NCBI RefSeq assembly: GCF_020085105.1
Contig: NC_058051.1
Location: 2,034,001 to 2,098,000 of the forward strand
Direction of reading: 5' to 3'
Origin: Siniperca chuatsi
Lineage: Eukaryota > Chordata > Actinopteri > Centrarchiformes > Sinipercidae
Length of the DNA: 64,000 nt
Shown: one piece after another, positions 13,601 through 25,200 of the stretch
Numbering within the stretch: the stretch's first letter is position 1
Layout of the letters: the number at the start of each line of letters is the position of its first letter
Translations under genes and position numbers: made by a program
The notes under the pieces: model-generated
The model's input: the letters and a program-made list of their open reading frames with translations, nothing else
Told to the model about the DNA's origin: nothing
Database searches by the model: none

Positions 13601-16600
13601 GAGGCTGGAGTACCAGGTAGGTGTGGTGGCTGAGTTATTTTGTGTCTGTGTGTGCTTCGATATGTAATTTTACACAGTGTACCTGACTCTGTTTTGGCCC
13701 CTGTGTTGTGTGTAGCTGAGTTCAGTATCTGGACGAGGGAGGCTGGAGCCGGAGGTCTCAGCATTGCTGTGGAGGGGCCGAGCAAGGCTGAAATCGCCTT
13801 CGAGGACCGCAAGGACGGCTCCAGTGGAGTGTCCTACATCGTGCAGGAGCCCGGTGAGAGAAGAGACAGGGAAAGGTTTATGAATGGATTAAAGAATTAA
13901 GCTGCAGATAAACGTTTTATACATCCAGTGAATGTCTTTGTTTAATGCTGTTTTTTGCTTTGTTCCACTCCACATAGTTATACTCTAATGTTGTTTTTTA
14001 TGAAGAAATTGAATCTGTACAGTATATGCGTGTTGTGGAGGCCTGTCACTGTTTTTGTATTTGTGGGACTGTTTTAGTCCCTTTCTGACTTGAAATCCGT
14101 TCCCCCGTAGGAGACTACGAGGTGTCGATCCGTTTCAACGACGAGCACATCCCTGACAGCCCCTTCATCGTCCCCGTGGCCTCGCCGTCAGACGACGCCC
14201 GTCGCCTCACTGTTGCCAGTCTTCAGGTGAGGCTCTGAGACACACACACATCCGTGTGCACACACACCAAGCCGCAGGACACTGCCTACAATGCAGCAGC
14301 AGCTCGTAGTTTTACGTTTTGTGCTATATCAGATTGAAGAATATCATGACTATTGTGCAATACAAGAGACAGTTCAGTTTTTGTGGTTTTACACAATAGA
14401 CAAATATCTTCCACTCACGAGGACTTTGATAGTGTGGAGTCAGTAACAAAGGCAGATGACACTGTCGTATTTAACAGTGTGTAATGTAACAAAGTGTAAT
14501 AGTTTGTTTTAAGTTAAATATATAGCAGAGTAGTGAATGTTTTAGCAGGCCAAGATGGTTAGAGATGCATAAGATGAGAGTTCAGAGGTACAGGCATAGG
14601 ATCAGCAGCTGCTGCTGCATTGTTGGGCAGTGCATGGGCTTCTGGGATACTAGAGGACTGTGTGTGTTTCTCGTGCCTCATTCTAAAGGCTCCCAACAGC
14701 CTCCCACCTCTAAAAGGGATACGGGGCGCTAAAGAGGTTAAAGAGGTCTGACATGGGCTGTATATCCTCTGTCTCTGTTCACACTCTCACAATACTGTGG
14801 AAGCCCATTTCTGACACAAAAGAAAAATATAGATGAAAAGTTCTGCAGGATAAAAATAAAAAAAACTCCTGGTAAGTTAAAATTCTGAGATAATTCTCTC
14901 CTAATAAAAAATTTGACTTTCTCACAATGTTGACGTACCATTTTTCTTTTTATCGTGTAGAACTTTTCATCAATTTTTTTCTTTTTCTGGTGGAAATGGG
15001 CTTCCATACAACCCTGACTTTCATACATTAATATTTATCTTCACCTGCATGCAGACCCACCCTCACACAAGCACAGATGTGCTCACACACATATATGTAA
15101 ACTCACAAATATCCTTATCGATAAACCAAACTACTACTTACTAAAATACCTGCTTTCTCTGCCTTTTCACTGCACAGCCCTCCTCTTTAGTCTTGTTAGC
15201 GACCTCCAGGTAAGGTAAATGGTAGCATAAGTTATCTGAATATGATACTGTGGTGCTCATGATGCTATTAAGTAGACAGTACTGAGTAACAGCTTGCTGA
15301 TTGGCGTGGTCAGCAGGGGGAAAGCTGGGTAGTTATTTGGTTGGTGTTAAATAATGGTGATCCAGTGTTGAGTGTGTGAGTATGTGTTGTCGAGCAGGAG
15401 TCGGGTTTGAAGGTGAACCAGCCGGCGTCATTTGCCGTCAGCCTGAACGGGGCGAAGGGTGTGATTGATGCAAAGGTCCACAGCCCATCTGGAGCTCTGG
15501 AGGAATGTTGCGTCACTGAGATTGACGAAGGTAACCGCAGGGATGGCAACCAAACTCATCTAAACACCTTCAGACTGCTCACACTGAAATGATGCCACAT
15601 TTTGGGGAGAATTTTGATAGTGCCGCTGGACATGAGTACACGTTTCCATGTGCCTTACCTTTCCCCTCCTCTCTGTTTGTCTAGATAAGTACGCAGTCCG
15701 GTTCATCCCCAGAGAGAACGGTCTCTATCTAATTGATGTGAAGTTCAACGGAAGTCACATCCCTGGTAGTCCGTTTAAGATCCGAGTTGGAGAGACGGGC
15801 CAGGCTGGAGACCCTGGGATGGTGTCTGCCTACGGAGCAGGACTGGAGGGAGGCACCACAGGTAACTCACTGCCCTTCTACACAACAGAATGGAAACAAA
15901 TTAAACAGGAAGTAAATTATAATTATAGATATTTATATATAATATAATATATGAAAAGTGTCCTGAGATAACTTCTGTTATGATTTGGCTCTATATAAAA
16001 TTGAATCGTCACCTCGGTCTTCCCTATTCCCTCGTTTGCCTCCAGGAACTGCATGTGAATTTGTTGTGAACACGAGCAAAGCGGGCCCTGGCGCTTTGGC
16101 GGTGACCATCGACGGGCCCTCCAAGGTGAAGATGGACTGTGTGGAGTGCCCCGAGGGCTACAGGGTCACATACACCCCAATGGCTCCCGGCAACTATCTC
16201 ATCTCCATCAAATATGGCGGCCCTTACCACATCGTCGGAAGCCCCTTCAAGGCCAAGATCACTGGTGAGGAAGATCTTTGTTTTTCAGGCAAACAAAATG
16301 TAAGGATTTTGTTTAAAAATACAACAAAAAAAGATGTAAATAATACGATTTTCCCCATCTCTTCCCCATCTTCCAGGTTCCAAGCTCGTGTCCAGCCACA
16401 GTATGCACGAAACCTCTTCTGTCATGGTTGACCCTGTGACCCGTGCCATCAGCTGTTCCCAGCAGGCTGTTCCCACCCAGTCAGATGCCAGCAAGGTCGT
16501 GGCCAAGGGCCTGGGCCTGACCAAGGGCTTCATCGGGCAGAAAAACAGCTTCAGTGTTGACTGTAGCAAAGCAGGTGTGTGACTGTGAAGGGTTTGTTTG

Positions 16601-18086
16601 TCCCAGACACACATTTCGTGAAAAACAAACACTTTTTAAATGTGTGGAATAATATTTGTGTCTCAATCCTGAGCACGCAGTGGGACATTTAGAGCACAGA
16701 AAAAAAAACTTTTTTTAACATACATAAGTTAGAATTTGTAGAGAAATTATGACACACAGAATAGTTTAATTTGAGCAAACAAAAATCTATTTTGTGCTCA
16801 GTAAATGTATTCGCATGTTTGTTGTTATCCACATAAGCGCACAATAATAACCTCTCACTCAGTTTTACTGTCAGAGGACCTGCCATGTGCGCTCTGCACG
16901 CTCCAACAACAACACCTTGCAGCACAATAAATTCATGTACTGCATTACTGGGCCGAAGTAAATCTGTGCCGATTTTCCTCAACTTTGACCCACAAAACTG
17001 TGAACTTATTGTCCCGTTAGCAATCAAGCCAATGAGTTTGCTAACTGACGGCGTTTAGAGGGCAGCCCTACAAGCATGTCAGCTTGGGGAGATTTTTTCC
17101 CCTGTTCAATAGTTCTGGTTGCCCCTGATTCTGGAAGTAAAAGTCCCATTCATTTTTCCCGTAGACAATGTTATGTGACTCACAGTTGGAGCTTGGATGA
17201 GCATGAAACTCTCGCGGTTAAATCATCAGTCCAAAATATCGACAACTGCGTCAAAAAAAAAAAACCTGGTTCTTTGTTAAAAAGTCAAAGGTGCAAGCCT
17301 GTGTACATAAAGACTTTGGGGCAGAAATTAACTACGACTCCCAATTACCGAGCTTAAAATTCTGTAAAGTTAAAGATTGCACGGTTGAGAAAACAGATTT
17401 TACAATCTGCAGCTTAGCTCGGTTCACTCGGCTTTTGGGGTCAGTTGTGGGTGAACTCCGCAGCGATGGCGCCATGCCAAAACGACAGATAAAACTTTCT
17501 GGTGTGAGCGGGCCGTTACAGCCAGCTTCATCTGAAAATCAGATGATTATGAGGAGGTAATTCTGATTGGCTGTTGTGTCTCCAATACGATTGCTAGCAT
17601 CAGTTTCCAGGGAAGCACCGGGAGACTGGTTAGTAGGCACGCCACAGGTGTTTCTGAGAGAACGCCAAACTGAGTGAGAGTATTAAATTACTCTATGTGA
17701 GCACAGAAAAAACTATTTTTGCAAGCGCATGAATTATATTTTATAGAGAAATAATCACAATGTCCCATCGCATGCTAAGAATTGAGGCACAAATATAATG
17801 CCATATAAGCACTAAGTTTTAAATCTTCAGCAGTCTCATTCATTTCCAGTCGGCATACTAGGCTAATAACAATACACTGACTGTTCTGTCGCTGTCCGCA
17901 GGTCGTAACATGCTCCTGGTTGGTGTGGATGGTCCCAAGGTCCCCTGTGAGGAGATCCTGGTGAAACATTTGGGCAACCGCTTGTACAACGTCAGCTACC
18001 AGCTCAAAGAGAAGGGAGAGTACATCCTGGTGGTCAAGTGGGGAGACGAACACATCCCTGGCAGCCCCTACCACATCACTGTCTAA
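1..18086 (+). CDS. flna: Filamin A, 3' part (repeat 5 to C-terminus), partial at 5' end
   Basis: Actin-crosslinking scaffold built of Ig-like repeats. Exons I placed by splice sites and phase: 1-45, 220-363, 477-600, 1268-1428, 1551-1641, 1990-2159, 2467-2584, 3177-3289, 3464-3613, 3761-4079, 4805-4978, 5080-5242, 5347-5507, 5606-5773, 5907-6030, 6159-6315, 6401-6590, 7765-7788, 8340-8587, 9378-9452, 10158-10257, 10345-10485, 10597-10725, 10992-11165, 11655-11816, 11935-12138, 12249-12401, 12491-12613, 13350-13616, 13716-13853, 14111-14226, 15398-15530, 15685-15861, 16046-16264, 16377-16574, 17902-18086. Together they give 5,538 nt (1,845 residues) in one open frame. Repeats carry the usual SKV..GPGL openings, DNxDGT turns and IPGSPF closings. 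Hinge 1 lies at 9378-10200 and hinge 2 ([12 protein letters not shown]) in the exon at 16377. The hinge-2 sequence and the emerin neighbour indicate paralogue A rather than B or C. The actin-binding domain and repeats 1-4 are outside the window. A counterpart of human repeat 9 is absent. Confidence 0.96.
2773..3126. mobile_element. Fold-back MITE, copy 1 (flna intron)
   Basis: The left end TGTGGAAGCCCATTTCTG with the following GAAAATTGATGAAAAATG is mirrored by TTCATCATTTTTTTTTCC and a degenerate CCATTTGAAA at the right. The middle is AT-rich with repeated AAGTTAAAAT and AAGTCAGAAT phrases. The same termini recur at 14796-15008 in another flna intron, which supports a dispersed non-autonomous element. 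Confidence 0.65.
4360..4730. mobile_element. hAT-type MITE with perfect 8-bp target duplication (flna intron)
   Basis: The element opens with TAGGGATGCATTGATTC and closes with the complement (GACTGGTGCATCCCTA). It is flanked by AATGTAAT at 4352-4359 and AATGTAAT at 4731-4738, an exact 8-bp duplication. TAGGG-type termini plus an 8-bp duplication are the hallmark of hAT transposons. At 371 bp with no ORF it is non-autonomous. Confidence 0.85.
6868..7264. mobile_element. Palindromic TTAA MITE, copy A (flna intron)
   Basis: The left half reads GAGAAGATTGATACC then TTAGCTTAGCTTAGCATAAA. The right half is its inverse (CCAGTCTTTATGCTATGCTA, then GGTATCAGTCTTCTCATC), ending AACTATTTCTTTAA at TTAA 7261-7264. 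The two halves would fold into a long hairpin. Related copies lie at 13086, 27607, 52157 and 56010, and a fragment lies at about 2268-2318. Confidence 0.8.
7561..7611 (+). repeat. (CA)n microsatellite upstream of flna microexon
   Basis: About 25 uninterrupted CA units ending roughly 155 nt before the 24-nt microexon. In the flna transcript this is a CA-repeat RNA, a known class of hnRNP L binding site. A regulatory role here is inference. Confidence 0.95.
7765..7788 (+). other. flna: flna 24-nt microexon (alternative, phase 1/1)
   Basis: A 24-nt exon between a TATCAG acceptor and a GTAAGC donor. With its neighbours (CTGTCACAG at 6590 and GCGCCGG at 8340) it reads VSIGGHGLG in repeat 15. This matches the human FLNA segment that is present or absent between the 2,647- and 2,639-residue isoforms. 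Both flanking introns are phase 1, so skipping removes eight residues without a frame change. It lies alone between introns of about 1.2 and 0.55 kb, with a long CA repeat upstream. Confidence 0.9.
9378..9452 (+). other. flna: flna hinge 1 exon
   Basis: A 75-nt in-frame exon (phase 0/0) that joins repeat 15 to repeat 16. The encoded 25 residues are rich in Gln, Met and Tyr ([14 protein letters not shown]) and have no Ig-repeat signature. This is the position of the flexible, calpain-sensitive hinge 1 of filamins. The hinge continues for a few residues into the exon at 10158. Being phase 0 on both sides, it could be skipped to give a hinge-less form, as known in other filamins; that is inference here. 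Confidence 0.8.
13086..13217. mobile_element. Palindromic TTAA MITE, copy B, right half (flna intron)
   Basis: Carries TTTAGAGGTGCTGTTAGGTG, TGTCAATCTTCTCATC, CAGCAAGAAAGTGAAG and the terminal TTCCTTTAA. TTAA is at 13214-13217. The left half is degraded or missing; a faint GAGCTAATGTTAGCTC stretch near 12950 may be its remnant. Confidence 0.65.
14796..15008. mobile_element. Fold-back MITE, copy 2 (flna intron)
   Basis: TGTGGAAGCCCATTTCTG at the left and GGAAATGGGCTTCCATA at the right are inverse copies. The inner arms GATGAAAAGTTCTGCA and AGAACTTTTCATCAATTT also pair, giving arms of about 45 bp around an AT-rich centre. It belongs to the same family as 2773-3126. Confidence 0.75.
16655..17793. 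mobile_element. 1.1-kb non-autonomous DNA element in last flna intron
   Basis: The terminal arms are TTTGTGTCTCAATCCTGAGC and, at the other end, GCTAAGAATTGAGGCACAAA. They match for about 38 bp with a few mismatches. A TA dinucleotide flanks each end (16653-16654 and 17794-17795). A second pair of similar phrases (GAGCACAGAAAAAA) sits just inside. No transposase reading frame was recognised. It fills most of the intron before the last flna exon. Confidence 0.65.
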
Positions 18087-18212
18087 AACCCAGCTCCACA
18101 ATCGGAAACTTATACCACTGTTTAAAACAACTGAAATTCTATCTAGAGTCTAACCGATCATTGTTTACAGCTCCAAGTCCCTCCCACGTTACAAATTAAG
18201 ATTTCTGGCTTT

Positions 18213-18251
<39 letters not shown>

Positions 18252-19634
18252 ATCTTATTTTATAACTATTCAACCAACTAGAAAACAAACTCTCACATCA
18301 GTGTTTACCCTCAGCCAGATTTCTGTGTTTTTCCGCAAGTGAATATTTTAAAACCAACATCTTCACTGTAACCCAGTCCAGATGAACGCATAGACACAGA
18401 GCATTCCTCTCTTTACGGTCATTCGCTCCATTTCTTGTTTCATTCTTCTGCTATAATCACATCATTCAGTACATTTAGGGAGGAGAAAGATGCACCTTTT
18501 TTATTACTGTAAGCCAGCAGTCAATTGTGCCTTAGGCTTTTTACATTTCAGGACACAAGTGGACATTAGTAGATTTGTCTGAACTAGTGTAGAGTGATAG
18601 GCTAGCATAGCGTAGTGTAGCAGCAGCAGTAGACTTTGGCCCCGCAGAGCCCAGCATTGAATGGAAGATTACTGTTTACACTGGAGGAGCTACTCTTACA
18701 TACATAACTAATGGATTCAGTTTTAAATGAGCTTTTATATGAACAATCACAGGACTTGAACCAAAGAGGGTCAGGAGTAATTCCTGGCCTTTGGGTTTGC
18801 ATGTGAGAATGTGTAAAGGAGCTCCGTTCTGCTCTTTGATGCAAGACCTTTAATTGTCCGTATAAAAGTCAGATGAACGGCTTGTCTGTTACTTACAACA
18901 ACAAATGCTCAGCGCTGGCCCAGTCCACTCCAGCATGTGGTGTTCATGATGCTCTTTAACCAACCCAGTCGTTTTACCTGCTGCTAGTGTGATCCAGTTT
19001 TAGGCACTGCTGTTCTTAAAGCCGTAATATGGATTAGAGTAGGGATATAATTACAAAAGATTCAAGATAGGGCGACATATGTGAACGGGGAGGAGAAAGA
19101 CACATTTCACAGTAGCTCACTCGTGGTTTGTCTCACACGTGCTCGCTCGACACCGCTGCTGGGAAACGACGCGTTTTGTGTGTTTTAATGTGTGATACCA
19201 ACATGTGCTCTGCATGTTCATTAGGTTGTGAAACTCTTAGCATACAGAAAGCCTCTGATTCAGAATAACATGACGTGGTGTGTGTGTGTGTGTGTGTGGT
19301 GGCTCACCTTTAAGTATGGAACTTTTTTCATATTTATTGAAAGGTTTAAAAAGGGAAGTTTCTAAAGTTGTGCTGGACAGAAGGGCTGAAGATGATGTTG
19401 TGGTTTGTCACGTCCTCAAAACACGATGACCAAAAACAAAAGAGAACAGACGTTGCTTGGTTTTCTGCTCAGTGTTCGTATCTCACCCCCTTCAGCCGCC
19501 ACCCACCCCTCCCTTTATCCTACCAGCTCGCTTTGTGCGTAATCTATCTTTCAGAACAAAAAAATGAATCTTGTCCTAAAAAAAAAAAAAGGCTTTAAAA
19601 GTGTTTGTAAGACAGTATTTTGATACACAATAAA
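18087..19634 (+). other. flna: flna 3' UTR with poly(A) signal
   Basis: From the TAA at 18084-18086 to the AATAAA at 19629-19634, about 1.55 kb. No competing ORF of note is seen. It contains an uninterrupted run of about 37 T at 18213-18249 and a short TG repeat near 19280. The length is an estimate from the first good poly(A) signal. Confidence 0.65.
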
Positions 19635-21100
19635 GTTGTCTAAGTATTTTTCTGTCAATCTAATGGCTGTTTGTTTTGTGTCTTTAAACTTTGTCTGGTT
19701 CTCTTTGAATGAATGGATAAATCATGACAAATACAAAACAGGTGAAACATAAATTGACTCATAATTCACTGATAGTCTAACAGACTCATAGTGGGCCTGT
19801 TGTAGCTCTGTACCGAGTTTATAATAAGCCTTAAAATCTAAATAGCTTAACTCTTTGTCACAGTGTTTTTATCTAAATGTGAAGGTCGTTCTCATCAGTA
19901 ACTTTGATGACGCACATATTAAGCATGGAAGTAAAATGAAGTGCATATCCACGGCAGTTTCCAGTGAGTGGAAAGTGTGTACATTACTGGAGTCTGCAGC
20001 CAACGCCCTTCCTGGAAAACTCCAACTCCTTATTAGGCCTGACTCCCTTTCTGCCTCCAGAGGCCGCTGCAGGAGAGGGAATCTTACTCAACGTCTTGCA
20101 TAATACAACACAAAACAGTGCTCATGCAGAGCTTTGAACAGCCTACCTTTTATTATGAAACCATGTGTTTATATTATATAATTGAGACCAACTTGATGTA
20201 TCCAAGAGTCTCGAGACTAAACTGTCAATGGATGGGGATCTTTATCATTATTCACTTTAGTAGTAGGTGTTGTAGAAGCAGGCAGTAGTATTTTATTTCC
20301 CAACTTTATTTACTTTGTACACACTCATGATGCAAAACCATCAAGGATCTCACAAGAAGAAGAACAGGAGTACATAAATACATAAGTCAAATTGTAGCTG
20401 ATCATAGATGTAGATCTCATTCTTGAACTGGTGTCTTTCATTAAAAAGTTCCACACATCAAATACATCACACATCAATCCCGAAGTGTTTCACATAAATA
20501 CATACAATATAATGTATAATTGTTTTTATGACAATATAACAAAACGCACAGATATTCAGAAATATCGTTTCTATATTCCTTTAGAAATTGGTTTGTTGGA
20601 TAAATGAAATGTATCATTTTAAAATATACTTTAATAACTGGTGGTGACAAAATAAATATTTCTAGTTAAAGAACCTTCTTCATTTCCACAGTGAGTATTC
20701 CAGCAGAGCGCACGCTATGAAACACAAGTGGCCTTTGCATTTTTATCCGTTTTATTGACACCATTTAACAGAATATCTGTCTTAAACATGAACTGCAGGC
20801 TGCATCAGATGAACGGACGCCCTGCAGGCCTTTTCACTTGTCACAGTACGAACAGCTAACAAGTTTAACATGGCTGTGTTCCATTCAGGTGTCCCACCAG
20901 ACAGTGTGACAGAGAGCTAAATGGGATTCAGCCATCATTCATTTTATTGTCTTTTCTTTTCCTACTTTTTCGTGAAGGTAGGCCAATTACATTACATTTG
21001 CTATATTCTTGTGCAGATACTGGAATACCACATCTCTGTAATACTTCTGTATAAGTTCCAGTCTTTATTAGACAAAGAACCGTGTTTAAGCCGGAGAGCC
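19635..21100. other. Intergenic flna-emd, no gene seen
   Basis: AT-rich spacer after the flna poly(A) signal. No convincing exon, RNA gene or paired terminal repeats were recognised. Short ORFs here have no family signature. Confidence 0.5.
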
Positions 21101-21775
21101 GCCCGGCAGCAGCGCGTCCACCGCGGCAGCAGCGCCGCGGCAGCAGTGCGACCACCGCGGCAGCAGCGCGTCCACCGCGGCCCGGCAGCAGCGCGTCCAC
21201 CGCGGCCCGGCAGCAGCGCGTCCACCGCGGCCCGGCAGCAGCGCGTCCACCGCGGCAGCAGCGCGTCCACCGCGGCAGCAGCGCGCTCCACCGCGGCCCG
21301 GCAGCAGCGCGTCCGCCGCGGCAGCAGCGCGTCCACCGCGGCAGCAGCGCGTCCACCGCGGCCCGGCAGCAGCGCGTCCACCGCGGCAGCAGCGCGTCCA
21401 CCGCGGCCCGGCAGGAGCGCGTCCACCGCGGCCCGGCAGGAGCGCGTCCACCGCGGCCCGGCAGGAGCGCGTCCACCGCGGCCCGGCAGCAGCGCGCCCA
21501 CCGCGGCCGCAGCACGTCCACCGCGGCCCGGCCGCAGCACGTCCACCGCGGCCGCAGCGTCCACCGCGGCCCGGCAGCAGCGCGCCCACCGCGGCCGCAG
21601 CACGTCCACCGCGGCCCGGCAGCAGCGCGTCCACCGCGGCAGCAGCGCGTCCACCGCGGCCCGGCAGCAGCGCGTCCGCCGCGGCAGCAGCGCGTCCACC
21701 GCGGCAGCAGCGCGTCCACCGCGGCCCGGCAGCAGCGCGTCCGCCGCGGCAGCAGCGCGTCCACCGCGGCCCGCC
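21101..21775. repeat. CpG-dense minisatellite upstream of emd
   Basis: About 675 bp of tandem units of roughly 20-26 bp built on GCAGCAGCGCGTCCACCGCG, with or without a CCCG spacer. Each unit has a CCGCGG (SacII) site and several CpG. Variants include GTCCGCC, GCCCACC, GGAGCGCG and CCGCAGCACG units, so the array has diverged. It ends about 110 bp before the probable non-coding first exon of emd. No frame contains a stop, which produces several long artefact ORFs. Confidence 0.95.
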
Positions 21776-21779
21776 GCTG

Positions 21780-21888
21780 TGCCAAGTTCCGCACAAGTTA
21801 CACCCACTCTTCTGCTCCAGCCTGAATCTCCTCCTACCTTCAGCCACATTTTCTTTTTCAACCGCTGACTCGTTTGTCTTTTTCAAAG
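21780..21888 (+). promoter_or_regulatory. emd: Probable emd promoter and non-coding first exon
   Basis: A strong donor (TTTTTCAAAG then GTAAGTG) at 21888/21889 follows a stretch without an in-frame start. An acceptor (GATCTGCAG) lies directly before the emd ATG at 22277. This suggests a non-coding exon 1 spliced to the coding exon. The transcription start is not visible; it may lie in or just after the minisatellite. Confidence 0.5.
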
Positions 21889-22276
21889 GTAAGTGAAATT
21901 ATTTCGCTTCAACTTTTAAACCAGCAAATCTACCATTTCTTTCTTTTTTTCTCCTTTTTTTAATCGCTCGCGTTTATTGCTCGCCAAGTTTAAAAAGAGC
22001 CGCGAGGTCTGTTTCACTCCGCCGCTCTGCTGTGGCGAGGCTTCAACACGGCATCACGGAGATATCGGAGCAAAGTGCTGAAACATTTAAAGAAAATAAG
22101 GTTTAGCGTCGAATTATTTGCTTTGACTTTCAAATGACCACCGCAGTTTCCTGCTGGATCGCAGGCGGGCGGGCAGCCGTCCAGCTCCCCCTCCCTGTCC
22201 TCCTGTCCTCCCTCTCCATGCTGTTACTAACTATCTGTCCATCGATCTGTCTGTCTGACTGTCCATCGATCTGCAG

Positions 22277-25200
22277 ATGTCTCTGAGTGAGAAAAGTACC
22301 GAGGAGATCAGCGAGTTGCTGACGAAGTACGGCATCAAACATGGACCCATAGTCGGTGAGGAACATGCACACATACCTTCATCCACTCCATCACGTCTGA
22401 ACAGCTGTAGGCAGAAAACAGAGATCTGTAACCGAAACAATAAAATAATAGTAATAGAGACTAAGAAAAGTTAAAAAAAGCCATATTTTATAAGTAATGT
22501 TCAGCATGTTTTTAATTCTTTACATGTGACTATGCTGGGGTTTCTCTTTCCAATCTTCAGAGTGTTCACTTTAATCCTTTATTTTCAGGATCCATTACAC
22601 CTTAATGAGATATAATAAATAAGTTAGAATGGGATCAATAAAATCCCCAAACCTAACCCAGAGATTTTCATAATGCACCGGTTCATTGTAACATTTCACA
22701 TGACGAAGCTCCATCATGTGAAACTTTCTCCAAGTTCCCTCCAACACTTAGACGATGCAGACGTGTGTTGTATATTTTCTGTTGACTGGGATTGGGATGT
22801 TCATGTGCTTGTGTGAACGCAGACTCTACTCGAAAGCTGTATGAGCAGAAGCTGGAGAAGGCCATGAAGAGCGCTCCAGTGAAACCCTCGTCTGATAAGA
22901 CCTTCTACAGAGAGGAAGGTAGGGTGCTCTCCGGTCAGTCAGGTCTACTCGCACCTTTATTTGACTGCAGCTAATGATTATTTTCATTATCGATCAATCA
23001 AGACCCCAGGTGACGTCTTGAAGTAGCTCGTTTTGTCCAACCAACAAATCCAAAACCCAACGATAATCAATTTACCATCACGTAAGATAAACAACAGGAG
23101 GCATGTTGCTTGAAAAATTACTTAAACAATAAATGATCAAAATACATCATTTCGAAATACTTAAGGGAGTGACAAGAGTCAATACACAAACAATTCATTC
23201 ACACACATAAAAACATAAAAATCTATCTAAAAACAGAAAACGTGATAATGTAAGAAAAGAAACAGACGCTGGTTAATGGCAGCGGCCCACAATTTCTACC
23301 ACCACATGTCAAAAAGACACACGTCAAGATTGTTGATTCATTTTCTGTCGATCAATAAATGGAAATATTGTTTCAGCTCTAATCTTTAGCTGCTGACTTT
23401 TCTATCTCCCTTCTTTACACAGAGGGAACGACATTCAGCAGAAGATTAGGGTCATAGAGGTTTCGGATCAGGTCATTCTTGGAAACTATAATGAAGCTCT
23501 ATATTAACTTGCTGCGTCTTGCAAAGAGCGCATAGCCACGTCTCTGTGAATACAAGAAGATATCCAGTGATCTGTACAAAATAATGTGGCCTTTGAATTG
23601 TTGACTGCTGAATTAAACCTGAATACACTCGTATAGATTTGAACGTTGAAATCAAACATCACAAACAATAGAAGAGCTGTTCTTACACAACACTGTTGTG
23701 AATCAAACCAATTAGAATTACAGGCGTGGATGTGAGCCACGTGCCATCTGGTGTTCATTCACTTTATTATTTCTGTGATTACCATCTTATCATATTCTTA
23801 GAAAGTAATACTCAGTGTAGTCGATAACTGTTTATGTGAATGAGGTCCAAAGTGTGCTAATGTGTTGTTTTTTTGTCTTTGCAGAGGAGGAAATTACCTA
23901 CATCACATACAGTCCGGTGAGTCCGGAAAGTCTGCTTATCCCTCGATGTGCCAAATTCCTCTGCTCTGCTCTGCGACTGTAAATAATCTCACAAACTGTC
24001 CTGCTTTCATTTTCACAGGTTAGACACGAGGTTCATGAGGGCATGTGAGTACAGTTTTAACACACACACACACGGAAAAAGCACAAGGCATATAAACTAT
24101 ATTGATACAAGATCATGCCCTGATTAACCTGGGAGGGGGCAAAAGTTTGTTGGGCCCGTATTAGCCCTCACGCCTCCCACACTTTGTGTATTTGTGTATG
24201 TCTCCTAGTTCCAATATCTTAAAAGTAAAAGTAGCAGCATCGTCTGTTCTTAATTTAAATCAACTCATTTTTAAAATTGGGTGCCTGTAGTTTGAGACAA
24301 GAGAGAATAAGCAAAGGCAGGTTGCTGCACTAGAATTATATCAAGACTAAGGGTTTGCAGAGCCTTTTATAAGCATTATACAGTTACATTGCGTTTTTCC
24401 GTATTTACTGAAGGACCACTCAGAGGTTTGGCACCAGTAAAATGGAAGAAACGTACCACTGCTGAACATTGAAAGTTTGGTCTCATGCAATATGTATTTG
24501 AGGGCGTTTCTGTACAAAATGTGGGAGGAGGGAATGGAAATTCATACAAACGTCTGCTGCACCTGATTTATCACCGCAGACTGACCTCTGTGGCAGAGAA
24601 AACTGTGCTGAAATTTAACATCTGGGAATAGCAGGTGTAAAATGTGCAGCACTGTTTTATCAGACGCACACTGAGGGAGAGAGAATACAGCAGAGAGACA
24701 GTGAGTGAGACAGACAGACAGAGACACAGAGAGAGAGAGAAACGTAAATTTAAAGATGCACTTGCAAATTTTCATTTCATGCAAAATCATTAGTAACTAC
24801 GCATAAGTGTCAGATAAATGTAGTGGAGTGAAAAGTGCCACGTGCTGGACGAGAAGTATACAGTAGGACAAAGGACGAAGTGCCTTAATATTGCACAGTG
24901 CTTGAGTAAATGTACTTAGCTACTTTCCAACGCTGGGAATATACTGCACATTGGTTTCATAATTACTTGACAGCTGTGTTGGTTACTTTGTATAAATACT
25001 AGATTGAAATTTCAAGTGCAAAGTGTTCCTCCATCCAGGCTGAAACGAAGAGGCAACGTTGCGACAGATGAAGACAAGGAATCGGACCAAGATACAGAGT
25101 GAGTCTTGCAGAATAAACTAGTGGTGTGTTTGAGCAAATGAGTTCATCACCTGGCCTAAATCACCTCTCACCTGCTGTGCTTCAGGCCCCCTATCCAGAC

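Noticed and set aside
15179-15210. Possible small exon between ACAG and GTAAGG in flna
   Set aside because: At 32 nt it would shift the frame between two phase-0 exons that join perfectly (SLQ to ESGLKVNQ) without it.
20921-21886. Long Arg/Ala/Pro-rich ORFs of 247-315 codons on both strands
   Set aside because: They arise because the CpG minisatellite lacks stop codons in every frame. No domain, and several overlapping frames are open at once.
24060-24080. Short CA repeats as CRISPR-like arrays
   Set aside because: They are simple microsatellites with no spacers; CRISPR is not expected in a vertebrate nuclear genome.
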